Below, piece after piece: positions 1-9,526 of a stretch of DNA of 18,070 nt. The notes beneath the pieces are model-generated. The model was not told where the DNA came from. It made no database searches and saw only the letters and a program-made list of their open reading frames with translations. The position numbers and the translations under genes are program-made. Origin of the DNA: an uncultured Oscillospiraceae bacterium. GTDB lineage: Bacteria > Bacillota > Clostridia > Oscillospirales > Oscillospiraceae. Positions within the stretch are counted from its first letter, which is position 1; each line of letters starts with the position of its first letter. The stretch spans positions 1-18,070 of the forward strand of contig CAAEKI010000311.1 of assembly GCA_900756495.1 (NCBI GenBank), written 5' to 3'.

Positions 1-2
1 AA

Positions 3-458
3 GGGGTTCTGGAGAACATAGAGAAGCGGATGGCGGACAACAATCTGTTCATTGAGTTTTTCTTCCGTGGGATGCGCACGCGGCCCATTGTGATACTGCC
101 GCCGGCAGTGGTGGAGATCCTGGCTAAGGCGGGCTACAGCCGGTCGGATGTGAAGCGGCACTTTTATGAGCACGCGCGGGTGAGGCTGGACCGTCTGGGC
201 ACGGCGGCGCTGACGCGGTTCTATCAGGGGATAGAGCAGGGGAACTGGCCGGAGCAGATAGGGAGGACGAAGGAGCTGGACCGGGAGGTACAGATGGTGT
301 CCAGCCCGGACGACTTCCAGGTGGTGATCAGCGGGGATCCGGGCCGGGACCACGTATTAATCTGTGCCCAGAACGGCTTTATGGGATATCCGGTCTGCAG
401 GAAGATTCAGCTCCCACACAACTGGGACGCTCTTTTGGCCCAAGTGAACGATGATTAA
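3..458 (+). CDS. C-terminal part of an unrecognised protein, cut by the left edge
   Basis: The reading frame is open from the first bases to a TAA at 456-458, so the ATG at 30 is probably internal and this is the last ~150 residues of a longer protein. I do not recognise the family with confidence. Visible are a segment rich in hydrophobic and basic residues (FFFRGMRTRPIVILPP), a motif KAGYSRSDVKRHFYEHARV, and a final segment PVCRKIQLP containing a single Cys. No membrane segment or signal is visible in this portion. The look is that of a soluble cytosolic protein. The preceding sequence would be needed to name it. The stop codon almost abuts the strong hairpin at 461-503, which ends this transcription unit and the convergent one. 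Confidence 0.55.
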   Translation, partial: GVLENIEKRMADNNLFIEFFFRGMRTRPIVILPPAVVEILAKAGYSRSDVKRHFYEHARVRLDRLGTAALTRFYQGIEQGNWPEQIGRTKELDREVQMVSSPDDFQVVISGDPGRDHVLICAQNGFMGYPVCRKIQLPHNWDALLAQVNDD

Positions 459-460
459 AA

Positions 461-503
461 ATCCCCCCAGGCGGCGCAGCAAGACTGCGCCGCCTGGGGG
501 GAT
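461..503. terminator. Bidirectional hairpin between convergent genes
   Basis: A perfect 19-bp stem (461-479 with 485-503) closes a 5-nt loop. On the minus strand it is followed directly by a TTTTT run, so it is a canonical intrinsic terminator for the malY-DUF1847 unit. On the plus strand there is no U-run after it, so termination of the left-edge gene would be weaker or rely on the hairpin alone. Confidence 0.9.
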
Positions 504-536
504 TGTGCTGTCCGCAAAAATAATATTCTTTGGCGC

Positions 537-1229
537 TTACTTTCCGCCCTTCAGAAGATACCGCTTGTAGTTGTCCGCCCAGAGAGCGGACATGGGATTA
601 TGGCCCAATACCCGGTCCTTGGCGGCTACCACGGTGCACAGGGCATCGCTGTATTTCATAAACAGCGAGTCATGCCCTACACACAGGCCAAGAACCAGAT
701 TGAACTCAGTTCCCGCCTCGTTGAGAATCATGGCCTGACCGATAGGATTGCACATCACTTCATACCGGCCGGGGCAGTTTTTTTCCTCCTCAGTTATGCC
801 TAAGTGCTCTTTTGGGATACCGCCATTTTTACACATAACGGACACCACGTCCAGACCATAGGCCGTCAGAATTTTCTGCAGTGTGGCGCCCTCGTGGTGG
901 ACTGCGCCGCAGAAGGCGAGCCCAATTTTGCGGTAACCCATTCTAAGGCAGAATTCTGCGGTCTCCTGTACCCGGGGCTTGAACGCCTGAGGCGAGGGGC
1001 CGCGTGGATTGGGGCCGGGGAGGTAGCAGGAACCCTCCTGCCGTGCGGCGTTCAGGGCAAACTGGCGGACAGCCGGATCGCTGTTATAGGCCGCCTTGGA
1101 TTTCTCAATGGTTTCAGAGCGGCAGACAGTGGGACAGCCCTCGGGATAACGTGCATGGGCTGGATCCTTGCTCCGGCAGATCCGGTCGGAATCCTGAAAG
1201 GGACAGCTGGCGCAGGAGCTCTCTTTCAT
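537..1229 (-). CDS. DUF1847 family Cys-rich, probable metal-binding protein
   Basis: A 230-aa protein of the DUF1847 family, of unknown reaction. The N-terminus carries a Cys cluster at residues 6, 9, 18, 32 and 36 that could hold a metal or Fe-S centre. The later part has the family-typical strings NPIGQA, GLCVGHDSLF and KDRVLGHNP, with several more Cys and His. The start is set at ATG 1229 because AGAGGAGG lies 7 nt upstream of it. An in-frame ATG 8 codons earlier would overlap the preceding gene and has no ribosome site. The stop of the upstream PLP-enzyme gene (1231-1233) is one base away, so the two are co-transcribed and probably translationally coupled. The family name rests on recognised motifs; the metal-binding role is family-level inference. 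Confidence 0.85.
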   Translation of the reverse strand: MKESSCASCPFQDSDRICRSKDPAHARYPEGCPTVCRSETIEKSKAAYNSDPAVRQFALNAARQEGSCYLPGPNPRGPSPQAFKPRVQETAEFCLRMGYRKIGLAFCGAVHHEGATLQKILTAYGLDVVSVMCKNGGIPKEHLGITEEEKNCPGRYEVMCNPIGQAMILNEAGTEFNLVLGLCVGHDSLFMKYSDALCTVVAAKDRVLGHNPMSALWADNYKRYLLKGGK

Positions 1230-1230
1230 A

Positions 1231-2370
1231 TTATAACCTCCTCTGAACCGCATGGACAGCGGTCTCTATCCGATCAAGGGCCTCCTTCAGCTGAGCGCGG
1301 GGACAGGCAAAGTTGAGACGGACAAACTGCCCGTTGCCGAAGGCGGCACCAGGGCTGAGTATGACTTTGGCCTCCTCCTTAAAAAAGGCACAGGGGTCAT
1401 CCAGGCCAAGAGCGGAGCAGTCAATCCAGGTGAAGTAGGTACCTTCTGCGTGACTTGCGGACAAGCAGGGCATGGCGGTTATCCGCCCTTCCGAGTAATC
1501 CCGGTTACTCCTCAGGTAATTTCGAAGGGCGTCTTTCCAGCCGGCACAGGATCCGTCATAGGCTTTTTCCAGGGCAAGGCCATTGAGCGTGGCCCCGCGG
1601 CCGAAGAGGCCATACCCACAGGCCTGATATCGAGCCCGCAGCTCCGGGTCCGGTATGATGGCAAAGCCGATAGGAATGCGGGGAATATTGCAGATCTTAG
1701 CATTGCTGCTGACAGTAACGGTTCCCTTCAGAGCATCGTCACAGGCGGAAAAAAGGGGGATATGAGCGCCGTCCAGCGTCAGTTCACAGTGGATTTCATC
1801 GGAGATGAGCGTAAGATGGTGGCGCCTGCAGAAGGAAATCAGATCGGTAAGCTCGTCCCTGTCAAATACTCTGCCCACTGGATTGTGAGGGCTGCAGAGA
1901 ATAAAACTCCTGGTCTCCGGAGTAACCGCCCGCTCCATCGCCTCAAAATCCAACTCATACCGGCCGCTCCGGCACTGCATGGGCACTTCAGTGACAGGCA
2001 GGCCGGTCTCTTTTCCTACCCGGCGGATGTGCATGTACATCGGGGTACAGTACATAATGCCGCCTCCGGCCGCCATACAGCCCATATTGACGCCCGGCAT
2101 CACTGAGGGGATCAGCACAAACCAGTCGTCCTCCACACGGCAGCCATAGGTGTTCCGATAGTGTTCAGCCACTGTTTTCAGGGCATCAACAGAGACGGAA
2201 TCATAGCCGAAAAAGGGATGCTCCAGACGTGCTTTCAGGGCGTCCAAAATCGGGGCGGGCGCGGCAAAGTCCATATCGGCTACCCACATTGGAATTTCAC
2301 CGTTGGTACAGGCCCGCCACTTGTTGTTGTCTATCTGAGTCCGGTCCCAGATCCTGTCGAAATCGAACAC
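1231..2370 (-). CDS. MalY/PatB-type PLP-dependent aminotransferase or cystathionine beta-lyase
   Basis: Fold-type I PLP enzyme of the MalY/PatB group, which cleaves C-S bonds of cystathionine or cysteine to pyruvate, ammonia and a thiol, or acts as an aminotransferase. With the chosen start it is 379 aa, close to the usual ~390. Visible are the N-terminal FDFDRIWDR signature, MWVADMDF (27-34), PHNP (161-164), SDEIHCEL (190-197), the Schiff-base lysine at about K225 in SNAKICNI, and the carboxylate-binding Arg in RLNFACPR. The start is taken as GTG 2370: it begins the family-conserved FDFDR segment and is preceded by GTGGGTGAT, a fair match to the anti-SD complement. The frame stays open 49 codons further up, but that segment spans the promoter and is not credible protein. 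It cannot be separated by sequence alone into lyase or aminotransferase. Confidence 0.9.
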   Translation of the reverse strand: MFDFDRIWDRTQIDNNKWRACTNGEIPMWVADMDFAAPAPILDALKARLEHPFFGYDSVSVDALKTVAEHYRNTYGCRVEDDWFVLIPSVMPGVNMGCMAAGGGIMYCTPMYMHIRRVGKETGLPVTEVPMQCRSGRYELDFEAMERAVTPETRSFILCSPHNPVGRVFDRDELTDLISFCRRHHLTLISDEIHCELTLDGAHIPLFSACDDALKGTVTVSSNAKICNIPRIPIGFAIIPDPELRARYQACGYGLFGRGATLNGLALEKAYDGSCAGWKDALRNYLRSNRDYSEGRITAMPCLSASHAEGTYFTWIDCSALGLDDPCAFFKEEAKVILSPGAAFGNGQFVRLNFACPRAQLKEALDRIETAVHAVQRRL

Positions 2371-2404
2371 TGCATCACCCACTCTTCCAAATGATAGTAC
2401 CTTT

Positions 2405-2413
2405 ATTATAACA
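2405..2413 (-). promoter_or_regulatory. Extended -10 promoter for the malY-DUF1847 unit
   Basis: On the minus strand TGTTATAAT is a perfect extended -10 (TGnTATAAT). The -35 is poor (TTTCAT-like at 17 nt), as is common with extended -10 promoters. Transcription would begin near 2398, giving a leader of about 28 nt to the GTG start at 2370. Confidence 0.65.
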
Positions 2414-2495
2414 TGGAAGAGGGGAAAATGAAAGATGTTTTTGATATGTATAACAAAAAGCAATAATAAAACGTTACAAATTTGAAATATGATAC

Positions 2496-2537
2496 AAAAA
2501 CCTGCCACCCGCCGCACTTAACACGGCGAATGGCAGG
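2496..2537 (-). terminator. Intrinsic terminator after the SPFH gene
   Basis: Outer stem CCTGCCA (2501-2507) with TGGCAGG (2531-2537) and inner stem CGCCG/CGGCG (2510-2514/2524-2528) are separated by a small CC/AA internal loop. Reading on the minus strand the hairpin is followed by TTTTTG. It ends the nfeD-SPFH operon 25 bases after its stop codon. Confidence 0.85.
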
Positions 2538-2562
2538 TAAGAAGAGCAGTCAAGGCCAGCTG

Positions 2563-3495
2563 CTATTTTCCGGCAGGAGAGGCCGGCTTGTTGGGCTCTA
2601 CACCGTCAAAGACGGCTTTGGCGCTGGCACACAGGCCGGCCAGACCTTGAATCTCACTGGGAATAATAATTTTGGTGGCTTTGCCGTCAGCAGCGGCCTG
2701 AAAGGCCTCTAAGGCCTTGATTTTTACCACCTGCTCGTTAGGGTTGGCGGCATTCAGCAGCTTCAAGGCTTCGGCAGTGGCCTGCTGGACCTTCATGATG
2801 GCCTCCGCCTCGCCCTCGGCCTTCATAATGGCGGCCTGCTTTGCAGCGTCGGCCCGGAGGATAACAGACTGTTTCTCGCCCTCGGCCACCAGGATCTGGC
2901 TCTGCTTTTGGCCTTCCGCCTGGAGGATGGCCTCACGGCGCTCGCGCTCGGCCTTCATCTGTTTCTCCATCGCATCCTGAATCTCACGAGGCGGAATGAT
3001 GTTTTTCAGCTCGACACGGTTTACCTTGATGCCCCATGGATCAGTGGCCTCGTCCAGAATGGCCCGCATTTTGGAGTTGATAATGTCGCGGCTGGTGAGC
3101 GACTGATCCAGTTCCAAGTCGCCGATAATGTTGCGCAGCGTCGTGGCGGTGAGGTTCTCAATGGCAGACATAGGGTGCTCCACACCGTAGGTATAGAGCT
3201 TGGGATCAGTGATCTGGAAATAGAGCACCGTATCGATCTGCATGGTGACGTTGTCCTTGGTAATCACAGGCTGGGGGGCAAAGTCCACCACCTGCTCCTT
3301 GAGCGAGACGGCCTTGGCCACCTTCTCAATAAAGGGAACTTTGAAGTGGATACCGACGCCCCAGACGGAGTGGAAGGCGCCCAAGCGCTCCACCACATAG
3401 GCCTTGGACTGCTGGACTACCTTGATGTTGGTGGCCAGGATGAGCAGGACAATGATGACAAGGATGATAATAATAATAGGGGTAATAGGCGGCAT
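2563..3495 (-). CDS. SPFH/band 7 membrane protein (QmcA/paraslipin type)
   Basis: A 310-aa stomatin/prohibitin-family scaffold protein anchored in the cytoplasmic membrane. An N-terminal hydrophobic helix (about 5-21, Ile/Val/Leu-rich) is followed by the SPFH domain with typical segments VVERLGAF, VSLKEQVVDF and VTKDNVTMQIDTVLYFQITDP. A charged Ala/Glu/Lys coiled coil (about 175-240, repeated AEGE.Q and MKAEGEAEA blocks) follows, and then a hydrophobic oligomerisation tail. The family forms large ring assemblies linked to membrane microdomains and protease regulation. AGGAGG sits 9 nt before ATG 3495. The nfeD stop lies 2 nt upstream; NfeD and SPFH proteins are regular operon partners and are thought to act together. 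Confidence 0.93.
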   Translation of the reverse strand: MPPITPIIIIILVIIVLLILATNIKVVQQSKAYVVERLGAFHSVWGVGIHFKVPFIEKVAKAVSLKEQVVDFAPQPVITKDNVTMQIDTVLYFQITDPKLYTYGVEHPMSAIENLTATTLRNIIGDLELDQSLTSRDIINSKMRAILDEATDPWGIKVNRVELKNIIPPREIQDAMEKQMKAERERREAILQAEGQKQSQILVAEGEKQSVILRADAAKQAAIMKAEGEAEAIMKVQQATAEALKLLNAANPNEQVVKIKALEAFQAAADGKATKIIIPSEIQGLAGLCASAKAVFDGVEPNKPASPAGK

Positions 3496-3497
3496 GA

Positions 3498-3950
3498 CTA
3501 AATTCCTCCTTTTCCAGCTTCCTGCAGCGGCGCGACGATGAGCTTTACGCCTTCAATGCGCAGAACCCGCACCGTAGTATCCTTGGGGATAGGACGGTCG
3601 TCCTCCGTTCGGGCGGTCCAGATGTTGCCCTGGACCTTAACCTGTCCCCGGGCTTTCAGGTTGTTGATGTCCTCCAGGACCATACCCTCCGCGCCGATGA
3701 CGCGGTCGGCGTTGGTGGCTTGGCGGCGGGGGGTGATGTACTTGCGGGCCATGGGACGCACCGCAAGCAGGCAGAGAAAAGAGACCGCCAGAAACACGGC
3801 GAACTGAATCCAGATGTTGCCGGTAAAAAATGAGGCGAAAAGGGCGATCAGCGCCCCGGCGGCAAACCAGATGGATACCAGGCCAATGGTAGCCGCTTCC
3901 AAAACACAGAAGACGACCAAGGCGATCAGCCACGCAATGCTGGGGTTCAT
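3498..3950 (-). CDS. NfeD-like membrane protein
   Basis: A 150-aa NfeD of the short class: about three hydrophobic helices in the first 65 residues, then a C-terminal OB-fold-like domain (about 82-142) with the usual GAEGMVLEDI, GQVKVQGNIWTA and VRVLRIEGVKLIV strands. There is no protease domain, as is usual for the short form. The start is set at ATG 3950 because AAAGGAGG lies 10 nt upstream; an ATG three codons earlier is only one base from that ribosome site, and the longer open frame runs through the intergenic region. It is first gene of a two-gene operon with the SPFH protein and diverges from the RNA methyltransferase. I saw no convincing promoter for it beyond a weak TAGGAT-type -10 near 3978-3983. 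Confidence 0.9.
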   Translation of the reverse strand: MNPSIAWLIALVVFCVLEAATIGLVSIWFAAGALIALFASFFTGNIWIQFAVFLAVSFLCLLAVRPMARKYITPRRQATNADRVIGAEGMVLEDINNLKARGQVKVQGNIWTARTEDDRPIPKDTTVRVLRIEGVKLIVAPLQEAGKGGI

Positions 3951-4045
3951 AGACGGCATCCCTCCTTTTGATGATATCCTATCACACTTGGGGGAAAAAG
4001 AAAAGTAAAATTCCTGAAAGGAACCCGAACGGGGGCTAAAAGGAT

Positions 4046-4074
4046 TTGCCAAATGATGAAAAATAAGCTATACT
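4046..4074 (+). promoter_or_regulatory. Sigma-A promoter for the RNA methyltransferase
   Basis: TTGCCA (4046-4051) and TATACT (4069-4074) are separated by exactly 17 nt. Transcription is expected near 4081, about 33 nt before the ATG at 4114. Confidence 0.75.
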
Positions 4075-4113
4075 GTTCGTATTAAATTTTCCGCTTATGG
4101 ATTGGAGAGCCGC

Positions 4114-5232
4114 ATGGAACACCTGGAGCTAGCGATTCCCACACTTTTTGGCCTGGAGGGGCTGTGCGCTGACGAACTGCGCCGTCTGGAGCTGCCCGGT
4201 GTCCGGGCTGAAAATGGACGGGTACGGTGTACTGCTTCCCCTGCCGATATTCCCAGGGTCAATCTGAATCTGCGTACCGGAGAACGGGTGCTTCTGGTGC
4301 TGGGGCAATTTCCCGCGGCAGATTTTGACGCACTCTTTGAGGGAACACGGGCCTTGCCCTGGGAGCATTTTGTGCCCAAGCACGGAGCTTTTCCAGTGAA
4401 GGGATACGCGCTCCACTCCGCGCTCCATTCCGTGCCGGCCTGTCAGGCGGTCATTAAGAAGGCTGTGGCCACCCGCTTGGGTGCGCACTACGGACTGAAT
4501 ACCCTGCCCGAAAATGGGCCTGTGCATCAGGTTCAGTTCTCTATTATGAAGGATACAGCCACCCTGATGCTGGACACCTCAGGCGCCGGGCTCCATAAGC
4601 GGGGATACCGCGCTGTTGGGGTGGAGGCGCCTCTGCGGGAGACTCTGGCTGCGGCGATGGTGCTCCTCTCCCGCTACCGGGGGAGAGATCCCTTCTGCGA
4701 CCCCTTCTGCGGTTCCGGCACCATCGCCATCGAGGCCGCCCTGATCGCCCGGAACCGGGCGCCCGGTTTAAACCGATCCTTTTCTGCTCAGCGGTGGGAA
4801 TGGCTTCCCTCCAAAGTGTGGATGGAGGCGGCCGGAGAGGCCATGGACAGGGAGTTTGACGGGACATATGAAATCTGGGGGGGCGATATAGACCCCAGGG
4901 CAGTGGAAATCGCCCGCAGCAACGCCGGGAAGGCCGAGGTGGAGGACATCATCCGGTTCGAGGTGGCCGACGCCGCAAAATTTCACCGGGACGAGCCCTT
5001 TGGACGGGTGGTCACCAATCCGCCCTACGGAGAGCGCATCATGGAAAAGCGGGAAGCCGAGGACTTGTACCGCGCATTCGGCGCGGCGGTGCGGGGACTG
5101 CCTCCCGGCTGGAGGTCAGCGGTACTCTCCTCCCACACGGAGTTTGAGCGGACCTTCGGCCGGCAGGCGGATCGGAAACGCAAACTCTATAACGGAATGA
5201 TCAAATGCGATCTGTTCCTGTATGGAAAGTAG
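4114..5232 (+). CDS. THUMP-domain class I SAM-dependent RNA methyltransferase (RlmL/YpsC type)
   Basis: A 372-aa enzyme that transfers a methyl group from S-adenosylmethionine to guanine N2, by homology in 23S rRNA. The N-terminal ferredoxin-like and THUMP part (about 1-160) starts with the family-typical LFGLEGLCADELRRL. LHKRGYR (160-166) leads into the Rossmann methyltransferase domain. SAM motif I is DPFCGSGT (196-203), the acidic loop is GGDIDP (256-261), and the catalytic NPPY motif is at 302-305. The start is ATG 4114, with GGAG 6 nt upstream; an in-frame TTG four codons earlier overlaps that ribosome site. The gene ends 37 bases before the ATG of the SLH gene, with which it is likely co-transcribed. 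The exact target nucleotide cannot be read from sequence. Confidence 0.93.
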   Translation: MEHLELAIPTLFGLEGLCADELRRLELPGVRAENGRVRCTASPADIPRVNLNLRTGERVLLVLGQFPAADFDALFEGTRALPWEHFVPKHGAFPVKGYALHSALHSVPACQAVIKKAVATRLGAHYGLNTLPENGPVHQVQFSIMKDTATLMLDTSGAGLHKRGYRAVGVEAPLRETLAAAMVLLSRYRGRDPFCDPFCGSGTIAIEAALIARNRAPGLNRSFSAQRWEWLPSKVWMEAAGEAMDREFDGTYEIWGGDIDPRAVEIARSNAGKAEVEDIIRFEVADAAKFHRDEPFGRVVTNPPYGERIMEKREAEDLYRAFGAAVRGLPPGWRSAVLSSHTEFERTFGRQADRKRKLYNGMIKCDLFLYGK

Positions 5233-5269
5233 GAAGATACGGGCCGGGCTTGGAATGAGGATTCTGTAT

Positions 5270-6457
5270 ATGAAAAAAAGAGCAGTTGGAATTGGAATAA
5301 GATTGGGAGGGCTGCTGCTGTGCGCAGCCCTGGCGGCGGGGCTTCTTCCAGGGGCTGCCGCAGCGGCAGGCGTGACTATCTGGGGATACAGCGAGGGGCT
5401 GGCTCTGGCGGAAAAGGACGGAAAGTGGGGCTATGCCAACCCGGCAAGACAGATTGTCATTCCCATCCAGTACTCATCGGCGCTGGACTTCTCGCTGGGC
5501 ATGGCCCAGGTCAAGCTGGGAAGTAAGCTGGGCGTTATCCGGCAGGATGGGCGTTACCTCATTCGGCCCGAGTATGACAGCCTGTTTCATATCAACTCCG
5601 GCGTTTACATCGCCCAAAAGGGTATAAAGTGGGGCGTAGTGAGTATACTGCCGCTGACTGATGAGCAGGGGGGGACCACCAATGTGGTGTACGACTTTGT
5701 CTATGACAAGGCCGAGGTCGTGGAGCAGGGCGGCGTAGAGGTTTTGAATCTCTACCAGGGAGCGGAGAAGACTGCGATACCGGTCTTTGACTTTCCTTCC
5801 CTGCTGCAGGAAAAAGAGGTTCCCTCTTCTCAATTTCCCCTGACGCGGGGGCTGAAGCCCTCTTTTACCGACGTGAGCCCGAGAGATTGGTATGCAGTCT
5901 GGGTCAACGTGGCTTACAATGTGGGACTGGTATCCGGAGTGGGCAGCAACCGCTTTGCGCCTGACGCCACGCTTACGGTGGCCGAGGCGCTTCAACTGGC
6001 CGCAAACCTGGAGAGCCGCTATCGGGGAGACGATTTCCATTTGAAAAATAATGAGAATCCCGTATGGTATCAGCCGGCTGTGGATTACTGTATTGCCTGT
6101 GGCATCATCAAAGCTGGAGATTATGAGTATTCCAGTCCTGTTACCCGCCGGGAGATGGCCCGGATTTTTGGAGCCACCACGCTGGCCAAGGAGCTGCCCC
6201 AGATCAACAGTCTGGACCGGGTCAAGGCGGCAGTACCCGATGTATCGGCGAAGAGCGGAGGGGCCGACGAGATTTACCGCCTGTATGCAGCCGGCATTCT
6301 TTCCGGTGTGGACAGCAGCCTGACCTTCCGGCCAGAGGCTACGATTACCCGCGCTGAGGTGGCGGCCATTGCGGCCCGTATGGCCCGGGCGGAACAGCGC
6401 ATTATCCTGTGGGGAAGCGGCAACTCGCTCAGTGCGCCGGATACGCTTCTGCCGTAA
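5270..6457 (+). CDS. Secreted WG-repeat protein with three SLH domains
   Basis: A 395-aa exported cell-surface protein. MKKR plus a hydrophobic core (about 11-27) and an Ala-rich stretch (29-33) form a Sec signal peptide. Residues ~36-126 hold three WG-type repeats (KWGYANPARQIVIP, KLGVIRQDGRYLIRPEYDS, KWGVVSI). After a linker come three S-layer homology domains, about 198-250, 262-310 and 320-375. Clear cores are FTDVSPRDWYAVWVNVAY, WYQPAVDYCIACGII and AAGILSGV...FRPEATITRAEVAAIAAR. SLH triplets bind pyruvylated secondary wall polymer, so the protein should sit non-covalently on the wall with the WG part displayed. The start is ATG 5270 with GAGG 9 nt before it; the longer frame reaches back into the methyltransferase gene and would bury the signal peptide. 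The WG module's ligand is unknown. Confidence 0.9.
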   Translation: MKKRAVGIGIRLGGLLLCAALAAGLLPGAAAAAGVTIWGYSEGLALAEKDGKWGYANPARQIVIPIQYSSALDFSLGMAQVKLGSKLGVIRQDGRYLIRPEYDSLFHINSGVYIAQKGIKWGVVSILPLTDEQGGTTNVVYDFVYDKAEVVEQGGVEVLNLYQGAEKTAIPVFDFPSLLQEKEVPSSQFPLTRGLKPSFTDVSPRDWYAVWVNVAYNVGLVSGVGSNRFAPDATLTVAEALQLAANLESRYRGDDFHLKNNENPVWYQPAVDYCIACGIIKAGDYEYSSPVTRREMARIFGATTLAKELPQINSLDRVKAAVPDVSAKSGGADEIYRLYAAGILSGVDSSLTFRPEATITRAEVAAIAARMARAEQRIILWGSGNSLSAPDTLLP

Positions 6458-6650
6458 GGAGGAAGTGCAGGGGCGCATCATGCGCCGCCCCGCGCTGCGG
6501 CAGAGTCTCAAAAGGGGGAGCGGACAGGTGTATGTATGAGCTCTCCATCAGAGCGTCTGCTAAAAAGGAGAAGATTCTTTAGAGCAAACAGGGACTGTGA
6601 AATTTAGAGCCCTGTGAAGAAAAATGAAAAACAAAAGAAAACAAAAGAAA
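6458..6650. other. Intergenic region with small palindromes and an A-rich tandem repeat
   Basis: No gene is supported here. The palindrome GGCGCATCATGCGCC (6472-6486) is GC-rich but has no U-run. ACAGGG (6588-6593) can pair with CCCTGT (6610-6615). The 10-mer ACAAAAGAAA is repeated exactly in tandem at 6631-6640 and 6641-6650, just before the terminator stem. Confidence 0.5.
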
Positions 6651-6684
6651 AAAGCAGCTTCCGCTAGTTTGCGGGAGCTGTTTT
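6651..6684 (+). terminator. Intrinsic terminator upstream of groES
   Basis: A 10-bp stem (6655-6664 with 6671-6680, one G-U pair) closes a 6-nt loop and is followed by TTTT. The AAAG in front of the stem pairs with the U-run to extend it. It insulates the groES operon from the SLH gene. Confidence 0.85.
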
Positions 6685-6737
6685 GACTTATTAAATGGTT
6701 TTTTAAAAAAATTCACAGAATATTTAAAAATCAGGAC

Positions 6738-6769
6738 TTGCGCAAATTGGAAACAGCGTTTATTATAAT
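6738..6769 (+). promoter_or_regulatory. groES-groEL promoter
   Basis: TTGCGC (6738-6743) followed after 17 nt by TATTAT (6761-6766). The overlapping TATAAT at 6764-6769 would give a 20-nt spacer with the same -35. The start point falls next to or inside the CIRCE element, as usual for HrcA-controlled operons. Confidence 0.7.
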
Positions 6770-6776
6770 AAGCGTG

Positions 6777-6803
6777 TTAGCACTCCGATAAAATGAGTGC
6801 TAA
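6777..6803. promoter_or_regulatory. CIRCE operator for HrcA
   Basis: The exact consensus TTAGCACTC, 9-nt spacer, GAGTGCTAA. The inverted repeat extends by one more base pair on each side (6776 and 6804). It lies immediately downstream of the -10 and about 50 bases before the groES start. HrcA, itself refolded by GroEL, represses from this site and releases on heat shock. Confidence 0.98.
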
Positions 6804-6810
6804 CCCCTGA

Positions 6811-7137
<327 letters not shown>

Positions 7138-7165
7138 CATAGTGCAATTTGCAATCTCAATATAA

Positions 7166-8951
<1,786 letters not shown>

Positions 8952-9086
8952 GCAAGGAATTGAGACATTCACAAACATATATGTCCAGTACGAACAGTAG
9001 TGATAAACAGGGTAAACCGTAGGGCTGACGGGCATGTGATACCGATTACATATCAATATAGTTTAGCCTTGTAAGCGATAAGATAA

Positions 9087-9175
9087 GGTCAGGATAGCCG
9101 TTTGTGGCTTCCTGGCCTTGTTTCTTTTGATTACCGAAACATTCAAAGAGATACCCCCTTGGGCTATCCTTTTTG
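9087..9175 (+). promoter_or_regulatory. Two mutually exclusive hairpins, attenuator-like
   Basis: AGGATAGCC (9091-9099) can pair locally in GGTCAGGA-AGCC / GGCT-TCCTGGCC (9087-9099 with 9106-9117), followed by a loose T-rich tract. It can also pair at longer range with GGCTATCCT (9162-9170), which is followed directly by TTTTTG. Both forms are read on the plus strand; the second overlaps the stop codon of the XRE gene on the other strand. The region 8952-9086 before it shows no gene. Confidence 0.4.
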
Positions 9176-9493
9176 TAGTCGGCTTTGCAATCCTTCAATA
9201 TAGGCACTTACTTTTTCTTTGTCAATATCACTTAACTGGCGGTAAATGCGTAAATGCTCTAATTCGGACGAATTTAGATCGCTTTGTCTAATCTGTTGTT
9301 TCAAGTCAGACTGTCCTGCAAGATAATCAAGTGATACGCCAAAAAATTGGGCAATAGCAATCAATGTTTCTAAATCAGGAGTTCTGTCACCTACTTCATA
9401 AGCACTAATAGTTGATTGGGAAACATTTAGTTTAAGGGCTAATCCATCTTGACTAAGCCGCTGTTCTTCTCTTAGTTCTTTTAGTCGTATCAT
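9164..9493 (-). CDS. XRE-family HTH transcriptional regulator
   Basis: A 109-aa phage/ICE-type repressor. The Cro/C1-type HTH fills about residues 4-58, with the recognition region SQSTISAYEVGDRTPDLETL and the following AIAQFFGVSLDYLAG. A short charged C-terminal part (about 65-105) probably mediates dimerisation. GGGAG lies 9-10 nt before the ATG. Base composition is clearly more AT-rich than groEL or the catabolic genes, which supports horizontal origin. It is divergent from the 220-aa HTH protein with about 105 nt between the start codons, a usual arrangement for a repressor controlling its neighbour. The arrangement recalls the regulatory module of Tn916-type elements (an XRE gene antisense to the main transcript); this is an architectural analogy only. 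Confidence 0.93.
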   Translation of the reverse strand: MIRLKELREEQRLSQDGLALKLNVSQSTISAYEVGDRTPDLETLIAIAQFFGVSLDYLAGQSDLKQQIRQSDLNSSELEHLRIYRQLSDIDKEKVSAYIEGLQSRLQKG

Positions 9494-9526
9494 ACTACCA
9501 CACTCCCGAATAAATTTTATCGCAAA

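Noticed and set aside
1252..2106. 284-codon open frame on the plus strand opposite the PLP enzyme
   Set aside because: Antisense to a well-supported MalY/PatB enzyme; no motif or ribosome site.
5474..6511. 345-codon open frame on the minus strand opposite the SLH gene
   Set aside because: Antisense to a gene with clear signal peptide, WG and SLH motifs; Arg/Gly-rich composition, no ribosome site, no family resemblance.
6535..6585. Possible 16-codon ORF between the SLH gene and groES
   Set aside because: No properly spaced ribosome site and nothing to support translation.
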